64,000 nt of DNA, from NCBI GenBank assembly GCA_002373995.1, contig DFLB01000056.1, positions 58,845 to 122,844 of the forward strand, read 5' to 3'. Origin of the DNA: Bacteroidales bacterium UBA3630. GTDB lineage: Bacteria; Bacteroidota; Bacteroidia; Bacteroidales; P3. The position numbers and the translations under genes are program-made. This document shows positions 58,526-64,000 of the stretch, piece after piece (the stretch's first letter is position 1; each line of letters begins with the position of its first letter). Below the pieces are notes generated by a model that was given only the letters and a program-made list of their open reading frames with translations, was not told the origin of the DNA and did no database searches.

Positions 58526-58533
58526 CAAAGATA
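58526..58533 (-). promoter_or_regulatory. -7 box (TATCTTTG) upstream of the DUF6266-like gene
   Basis: Minus-strand TATCTTTG, about 230 bp before ATG 58294; array H would lie in the transcribed leader. Confidence 0.55.
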
Positions 58534-58880
58534 ACACTTTTTTCCCAATTTCCACCCCTCCGCCTAATTTTTTTTCCCCCTTCCGCCAATTTTTACGACT
58601 ATCCGCATGATGCCGAAAAAGCCTCGAAGAGGCTCAATCTCAATAACCCCATACAAGAAAATCTCCGCTTTTCGCAGTGTGGGGGACTGGAAACAACCCC
58701 TTAGGCGCGTCTCGCAGAGACGCTATTTCGTTTTCTCGAATATTGTGCGGATAATCATATTTTTTTCACCATCTGCCGAAGCCACACAATAAATCAATGG
58801 CTATTAACGTTTTCCACCTACACCTGACTATCCCGCAGGCTGTTGATTATTAGCACAACCCAAGAAACCGCAACAATAGC
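58534..58880. other. Intergenic region upstream of the ABC ATPase gene
   Basis: No convincing gene. It contains a perfect hairpin GCGTCTC-GCA-GAGACGC at 58707-58723 without an obvious T run. No TAnnTTTG box was found in front of ATG 58881. Confidence 0.5.
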
Positions 58881-60602
58881 ATGGACGACACTATCCTCGA
58901 AGTGAAAGACCTCTCGGTGGCCTTCGGCAGCAACCGCGTGGTGCAAAATATCAACTACACCCTCCGCCGCGGCCGCACCCTCGGCATCGTCGGCGAAAGC
59001 GGCAGCGGCAAGAGCGTCAGCTCCCTGGCGCTCATGGGCCTCCTGCCCAAGACAGCCTCCGTCTCCGGCAGCGTACGCCTCGGCAACACAGACCTGCTCG
59101 CGCTCGACGAAGACGGCTTCCGCGCCATCCGCGGCCACCGCATCAGCATGATCTTCCAGGAGCCCATGACCTCGCTCAACCCCGTCCAGAAATGCGGTGC
59201 CCAAGTCCTCGAGATGCTCAACGCCCACCCTGACAACACCCCCTCCCCCATTCCTCCCAAGCAGCGCGTCATCGAACTCTTCCGCGAGGTGCTACTCCCT
59301 CGCCCCGAAAAAATCTTCGACTCTTACCCTCACGAAATCAGCGGCGGACAGAAACAGCGCGTGATGATCGCCATGGCGCTGATCAACCACCCCGACATCA
59401 TCATCGCCGACGAACCCACCACCGCCCTCGACGTGACGGTGCAGAAAACCATCCTCGAACTGCTCGTCTCTCTTCAGCAGAAGCACGGCATCGGCATCAT
59501 CTTCATCACCCACGACCTCGGTGTCATCGCACAGATCGCCGACGACATCATGGTCATGTACCGCGGCAAAGTCGTGGAGCAAGGCCCCGCCGACCAAATC
59601 CTTCACCACCCCCGGCAGCCCTACACACAAGGCCTCCTCGCCTGCCGCCCGCCGCTGGACAGCCATCCCCGCCGCCTGCCCACTGTCGAGGAATTCCTGA
59701 ACGCCAAAAACAATCGTCCCCCTCACTCCCCTCTCACTCCCTCTCAGCCTCTCTCCCCCCTCACTCCCCCCCTCCCTCACTCCCCTCTCTCTCCTTTAAT
59801 CTCTGTCCGCGACCTCTCCGTCACCTACACCCTCAAGCGCAACCTCTTCGGGCACCCCCTTCAAACGCTGAAAGGCGTCGACGGCGTCAGCTTCGACATC
59901 TTCGAGGGCGAAACCCTCGGCTTGGTCGGCGAAAGCGGCTGCGGCAAGACCACCCTCGGCCGCGCCATGCTGCGCCTCATCGACCACAGCGACGGCTCCC
60001 TCTCCTACCGCGGCCGCTCGCTCGACACCCTCTCCCCCCACGAGATGCGCGCCCTGCGACCCAAACTGCAGATCATCTTCCAAGACCCCTACTCTTCCCT
60101 CAACCCACGCATCACCATCGGCGATGCCATCGCCGAACCCCTGCGGGTGCATCGCAAAGCACTGACCGCGAAGACCGAAGCCCTGCAGAGTCAGCTCCCC
60201 GCGGACGATTTGGTCAGAGACCTCATGCAGCAGGTAGGCCTATCCCCCGACTGGTACAGCCGCTACCCACACGAGCTCAGCGGCGGCCAGCGCCAGCGCG
60301 TATGCATCGCCCGCGCACTCATCCTGCGGCCCGAACTCGTCGTCTGCGACGAAAGCGTCTCCGCCCTCGATGTCAGCGTGCAAGCCCAGGTCCTCAACCT
60401 CCTCAACGACCTCAAGGAGCACTACCGCTTCACCTATCTCTTCATCACCCACGACCTCAGCGTGGTCCACTACATGGCCGACCGCATCCTCGTCATGCAG
60501 AAGGGAAAAGTCGTCGAGAGCGGCACCCCCGACGACCTCTTCCGCAACCCGCAGACCGACTACACGCGCAGCCTGCTGGATGCCATCCCTCGCATCATCT
60601 GA
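58881..60602 (+). CDS. Fused dipeptide/oligopeptide-type ABC transporter ATPase (DppD-DppF-like)
   Basis: 573 residues with two complete ABC domains. Domain 1 (about 1-275): Walker A GESGSGKS, signature ISGGQKQR, Walker B IIIADEPTTALDVT. Domain 2 (about 310-570): GESGCGKT, LSGGQRQR, VVCDESVSALDVS (Asp then Glu kept). They are joined by a Pro/Ser/Leu-rich linker at about residues 280-308, encoded by an almost pure C/T stretch. Such fusions power peptide (or nickel/glutathione) uptake; permease and binding protein genes are not in the window. It overlaps the convergent T9SS gene by 8 bp. Confidence 0.93.
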   Translation: MDDTILEVKDLSVAFGSNRVVQNINYTLRRGRTLGIVGESGSGKSVSSLALMGLLPKTASVSGSVRLGNTDLLALDEDGFRAIRGHRISMIFQEPMTSLNPVQKCGAQVLEMLNAHPDNTPSPIPPKQRVIELFREVLLPRPEKIFDSYPHEISGGQKQRVMIAMALINHPDIIIADEPTTALDVTVQKTILELLVSLQQKHGIGIIFITHDLGVIAQIADDIMVMYRGKVVEQGPADQILHHPRQPYTQGLLACRPPLDSHPRRLPTVEEFLNAKNNRPPHSPLTPSQPLSPLTPPLPHSPLSPLISVRDLSVTYTLKRNLFGHPLQTLKGVDGVSFDIFEGETLGLVGESGCGKTTLGRAMLRLIDHSDGSLSYRGRSLDTLSPHEMRALRPKLQIIFQDPYSSLNPRITIGDAIAEPLRVHRKALTAKTEALQSQLPADDLVRDLMQQVGLSPDWYSRYPHELSGGQRQRVCIARALILRPELVVCDESVSALDVSVQAQVLNLLNDLKEHYRFTYLFITHDLSVVHYMADRILVMQKGKVVESGTPDDLFRNPQTDYTRSLLDAIPRII

Positions 60603-63600
60603 CCACCAGCCGGCGCACCGCGCTGGCCTTCTCGGTCACCACCCTCACAAAGTACACACCTCTGGCATAGCGCTCTACATCCACCTCTACGCTGCCGGCC
60701 ACCTTCTCTTGGCGGAATATCTCGCGTCCGTTGATGTCCAGTATGCTCACCGTGGCGCGCTCGCCGACGCCCGTCACCTTCACCACGCCGCTGGCCGGAT
60801 TGGGGGCCAGCAGCAACGAGGCCAATGCATCCACGTCGTCAATACCCTCCGGGCCGGGACCGGGACCAGGGCCGGGACCGGGTTCGGGATCGTCGCCGCC
60901 GCCAGTGCTGCAGATGCTGTCAATCACGAAGGGCGACAAAGTGTCCAGTCCCGATGCCGACGCCACCTGATAGACCGTGTCGCCGTTGGCGTTGAGTATC
61001 TCAAACGAGCACACCTCGTCGGCATTGCCCGAAAGCCACGTGAATTCAAGAGCCATGCCGTCGCAGACCATAAAGCTCCGGTTCGTATGCCGCCCGTTGG
61101 TCATCTTGATACTGCCCACCACGGTGTCCCCCGTGTTGATGACCAGCATCCCTCCGTTCCATCCGTTGGCGGTCGACGAGTGCCCCGCCACCGTGAACAG
61201 ACACGACTCGCCTTCGCAGCCCGTGCGGAAGGTGGCGCTGACCGGCAAGCTGGTCTCGTCGCCGTCACAGGCGGCGCGCACCGTGATCTCGTAGTCGGTA
61301 TAGGGACTCAGACCCGTGACGGTATACGAGGTCGTGTTGGCCACGCCGTTCTCCACTCCGTCGACATAGACTACCCACTCCGTTGCGCTGCCCACAGGCG
61401 ACCAGCTGACCGTCATCGTGCCGGCATCGGCCGAGTCAAGCGTCAGCATCACCGGCGGACGGCAGCCTTCGATGGGCTCTATATGGAAGTCAAAGAAAAA
61501 GACAAACGTATAGTTGTTGTCCACCACCGGACTCAGCACCACCCTGTCGCCGCTGCCCGTGTACCGGTCAAGGTAGGCAATGTATTCCTCAGTGTCGGTG
61601 TTGGGGTTGCCGCCGTTGATGGTGAGGGTGTCCACCCATTCCACATCCGAGGCATCGCTCTCGCTGGCCACACCCACCAGCACCTGGCTCGTCGACGAGC
61701 AGGCTGCCCATGTGCGCAGGCGCGCGCCAGCCAGTGGCTCTATAATCGGCGGCAGCATAAACCACTCGCCGTTGCCGGCGTTGTACACCATGGCGCGATT
61801 GCTCAGCGTCAGGCGGCTGCGGTAGAAGTAGCGCGAATGGCCATAGCACGGCGTGAAGCCGTTGGTCACGGCAGCCACCATGTCGCTCTGCGCAAAATGG
61901 TATGGTATGTGCAACGGACTGCACAGCGTGGTGAAATGCACCGGACCGGTGTAGCGCGTCGGCATGTCGCAGATGGCTCCTATGCGGGCTTCATAGTGCA
62001 TGCTGGGCGTGAGGCCCGTGAGGGTGTAGCTCTCACCCGTGACGGTGTCGACCACCGTCCACGTGTCGCCGCCCTCTGTGCGGTACTCTACCACATAGCC
62101 TATCGCCGTGCCGCCGGTCCACTCAAGGCTGGCACTGGTGCTGTCCACAGCGCTGACAACGGCAATCGGCGCGTCGCAGCTGAAGTTGTCCTGACACTCG
62201 CCGACAAAACGTATGTCGGGACGGTTGTAGTCGCTGTTTGTCAAGCTTCCGTAGTTGTTGACCGTGGTGTGGTAGGTCTTGGTGTCGGCGTTGTGCCAGT
62301 ACCACTCGGTGGGGTTGCCCGTGCCGGCGGTGCCCGTGATGTCGCTGATGACGACAAGGACGTTCGAGGTGCCGTCATAGACAAACGGCGTGGTAAAGAG
62401 CAGCGTGTCCCACTCCTGGGCGGCAAGGGTATACTGCACCCCCGTGGCCACCTGCTGCAGCCCCGTGGTGCTGGGATTGGAGGTCAGCGAGTCGAGGGTG
62501 GTGTTGCCCATATAGATATTGAGCGTGCGGGTGACATTGACCGTGTTGTCGCCCACGTAGCGGTGGAGGGCGATACCGCCGATGGTGTCCATGTCGGCCA
62601 CAATCTGGTAGTCGTAGAGCATAGCGCTGCTGCCGGTGTTGTATCCTGCAGCGATAGGGCAGTATCCGCTACGGTCGTAACCGCCGTTGCTAAGTGGGCT
62701 CTCGCCACAGCCCCTGAACACAATCGACTGACTCACTCCGTCGGCAGTGTCGGCGCCGCACAGCGTGCGGAATACAGCCTCATACGTATGCGTCGGATCC
62801 AACCCCACAACGAAATGGTAGGTGGCTCCTACGCTGACCTCTTCCACATCGTCGATGCTGGGGTCGGTCAGGTCGTGCACGGTGACATAGACAGCACTGG
62901 CCTCATAGCCCCGCGTGTCATACTCCCACTCGAACGACGCAGCATAGCTGTTGACGTTGACTAACCGCAGGTTGACTATCGGGTAGCACGGCAGCTGGGT
63001 GGCAAAGGTGGCTGTGCGCGCATCGCTGGCCGTGTTTTCCGTGCAGAGGGTCTGCACCCACACATAGTACTCCGTGTTCACATCCAGGTTGTTGAGCAGT
63101 ATGTTGGTCGCCGTGGTGGTCAGCACCTCGGCGCCCGTCATGTCTTCCTCCGTGCTGTAGCTCACGCGGTAGCCCTGCGCACCGTCGACGGCGGGCCACG
63201 ACAGGGCGGCGCTGGCAGTCGTCACAGCATCCACTCGCACCCAGTTGGGCCGCGGGCAGGGGTTCGACTGCATGATGTTGACATCGTCCACATAAGCCAC
63301 ATTGTAGCTGCTCGTCACGGCCTTGCCGAAGACCACATAGCCCGTGTCGGGCAGCGCCATCGTGGTGTCCGTGCGCAGCTCGCAGGTGCTCCACGTGTAG
63401 CTGCTGTTCTCGAAAGCGCCCACCAGAATATAGCCCTCCTTGTCCTGCAAGTCATCGGTGACATACACCTCGACGCTGCCCCTCAGCAGTGCAAAGCTGA
63501 TCTCCAGCTCATTGAGCGGGGCGGGGATGCGCGGCGTAGCGGCATAGATATAGGTGTTGCTGCACGACGAACACTGGCTGCTGAAGTTGAGCACATTCAC

Positions 63601-63822
63601 ATGCGCGTCGCTACGCAGAAACAGGTTGGGATACACCGCCGAACTGCTCGGCGGCGTTATCGAGTCCACGCGCGTCCAGCAGTCAGGAAAACTGGCACCC
63701 CCCGTAGGGTAGCCTTCAAAATCCTCACTCCACGGCAACGTGACGCTGCAGCCCCCCTGCGCACGAAGCCCGAGAGAGCCAACGACCGCAAGGAGCATGA
63801 CAAGGGATACAATCTTTTTCAT
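60595..63822 (-). CDS. T9SS-secreted fibronectin type III multidomain protein
   Basis: 1075 residues. Signal peptide MKKIVSLVMLLAVVGSLGLRAQ, an anchor-J/MAM-like domain opening TLPWSEDFEGYPTGG, then Fn3 domains near 190-265, 278-355, 547-625 and 784-855 (each with the SLEW/ALSW, Tyr and L..NTEYYVWV pattern), a Pro-Gly repeat linker near 979-991 and a T9SS type A sorting domain to the end (LLAPNPASGVVKV, SILDINGREIF, GVYFVRVVTE). It is probably a surface adhesin or scaffold. It is comparable in length and export route to the protein at 896-3943 but built from different repeats. Confidence 0.88.
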   Translation of the reverse strand: MKKIVSLVMLLAVVGSLGLRAQGGCSVTLPWSEDFEGYPTGGASFPDCWTRVDSITPPSSSAVYPNLFLRSDAHVNVLNFSSQCSSCSNTYIYAATPRIPAPLNELEISFALLRGSVEVYVTDDLQDKEGYILVGAFENSSYTWSTCELRTDTTMALPDTGYVVFGKAVTSSYNVAYVDDVNIMQSNPCPRPNWVRVDAVTTASAALSWPAVDGAQGYRVSYSTEEDMTGAEVLTTTATNILLNNLDVNTEYYVWVQTLCTENTASDARTATFATQLPCYPIVNLRLVNVNSYAASFEWEYDTRGYEASAVYVTVHDLTDPSIDDVEEVSVGATYHFVVGLDPTHTYEAVFRTLCGADTADGVSQSIVFRGCGESPLSNGGYDRSGYCPIAAGYNTGSSAMLYDYQIVADMDTIGGIALHRYVGDNTVNVTRTLNIYMGNTTLDSLTSNPSTTGLQQVATGVQYTLAAQEWDTLLFTTPFVYDGTSNVLVVISDITGTAGTGNPTEWYWHNADTKTYHTTVNNYGSLTNSDYNRPDIRFVGECQDNFSCDAPIAVVSAVDSTSASLEWTGGTAIGYVVEYRTEGGDTWTVVDTVTGESYTLTGLTPSMHYEARIGAICDMPTRYTGPVHFTTLCSPLHIPYHFAQSDMVAAVTNGFTPCYGHSRYFYRSRLTLSNRAMVYNAGNGEWFMLPPIIEPLAGARLRTWAACSSTSQVLVGVASESDASDVEWVDTLTINGGNPNTDTEEYIAYLDRYTGSGDRVVLSPVVDNNYTFVFFFDFHIEPIEGCRPPVMLTLDSADAGTMTVSWSPVGSATEWVVYVDGVENGVANTTSYTVTGLSPYTDYEITVRAACDGDETSLPVSATFRTGCEGESCLFTVAGHSSTANGWNGGMLVINTGDTVVGSIKMTNGRHTNRSFMVCDGMALEFTWLSGNADEVCSFEILNANGDTVYQVASASGLDTLSPFVIDSICSTGGGDDPEPGPGPGPGPGPEGIDDVDALASLLLAPNPASGVVKVTGVGERATVSILDINGREIFRQEKVAGSVEVDVERYARGVYFVRVVTEKASAVRRLVVR

Positions 63823-63936
63823 AAATACACTGTTATTTGTTTTATCTTCTTACTATTATACTATTTGTCTATAACGACACCCGGGGCGTTTTATTGTATG
63901 CCCCGAGTGCAGTTTTGCTAAGAATAAGATACTCAA
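63823..63936. other. Leader and intergenic region upstream of the Fn3 T9SS gene
   Basis: Contains a GC hairpin CGGGGC/GCCCCG (about 63883-63906) that could end a minus-strand transcript coming from the right; no clear TAnnTTTG box. Confidence 0.4.
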
Positions 63937-64000
63937 TTATTCCGCAGTGCAACCAGTGTCATTACCGGTTTGAGTGCCACTTACTCCCACTCCTTTGTAG
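63937..64000 (-). CDS. Possible C-terminal end of a minus-strand gene cut by the window edge
   Basis: On the minus strand a frame enters from the right edge and gives YKGVGVSGTQTGNDTGCTAE before TAA (63937-63939). The Gly/Thr-rich composition with a lone Cys looks like the end of a secreted protein, and a hairpin follows. With only 20 residues visible this is a weak call. Confidence 0.35.
   Translation of the reverse strand, partial: YKGVGVSGTQTGNDTGCTAE

Noticed and set aside
60370..62964. 864-residue plus-strand ORF opposite the Fn3 T9SS gene
   Set aside because: It overlaps the end of the ABC ATPase gene in another frame and the T9SS gene in antisense; no recognisable domain.

Overview
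The window looks like a chromosomal contig from a Bacteroidota bacterium, most likely an uncultured, fairly GC-rich member of Bacteroidales. The evidence is: promoters of the TTTG-N19-21-TAnnTTTG type in front of many genes; absence of Shine-Dalgarno sites; two very large secreted proteins with type IX secretion (T9SS) C-terminal sorting domains; T9SS machinery genes (PorP/SprF-like, GldJ/PorK-like, a PorE-like OmpA protein); a MurF-alanine racemase fusion; DUF2723/GT117; DUF2851; DUF1846; and an Lnb-type (DUF4105) protein. I cannot name a genus from sequence alone.

Left part (1-17.6 kb): the tail of a DUF1015 gene; a 1015-residue T9SS cargo protein with alternating anchor-J and PKD domains; a MscS channel coupled to an Lnb/DUF4105 protein; a SpoU-type RNA methyltransferase; a peroxide/iron cluster (ferritin-like protein, glutathione peroxidase, OhrR-like regulator, radical SAM protein); an SGNH/MBOAT acyl-transfer pair; an HU-like protein with a strikingly structured upstream region; a TIGR04076 protein; DUF1846; tRNA-Glu(CUC); and a YgiQ-type radical SAM protein.

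Defence region (17.6-29.9 kb, minus strand): one long directon, hsdM - rhuM - small membrane/coiled-coil protein - hsdS - SIR2 - HerA - KTSC protein - AlbA_2/winged-helix protein - hsdR. It is a type I restriction-modification system with a SIR2-HerA NADase/ATPase anti-phage module placed between hsdS and hsdR. The SIR2/HerA/KTSC part is visibly AT-rich against its GC-rich surroundings.

Middle and right part (30-64 kb): pgk and an orphan F0 subunit a gene, a GT117 membrane glycosyltransferase, arginine deiminase, radA, tRNA-Pro(GGG), then a long minus-strand directon running porP - gldJ/porK - ostA - grpE - dnaJ - DUF2851 - murF/alr - lon - porE-like, which links T9SS and envelope assembly with protein quality control. 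To its right are a GH29 fucosidase coupled to an M23 peptidase, ornithine aminotransferase, a fused dipeptide-type ABC ATPase and a second giant T9SS cargo protein.

The most unusual signal is not a gene. Eight intergenic gaps, including nearly all the larger ones, contain short tandem arrays whose units are exactly 11 bp long, built as a constant 7-mer plus a variable 4-mer. The 7-mer differs between loci but recurs in groups: CGGACCA at two loci, CTTAGGA or its complement at three. Most arrays lie 40-130 bp upstream of a recognisable promoter, so the 7-mers would be phased about one helical turn apart. I know of no described element with this design.
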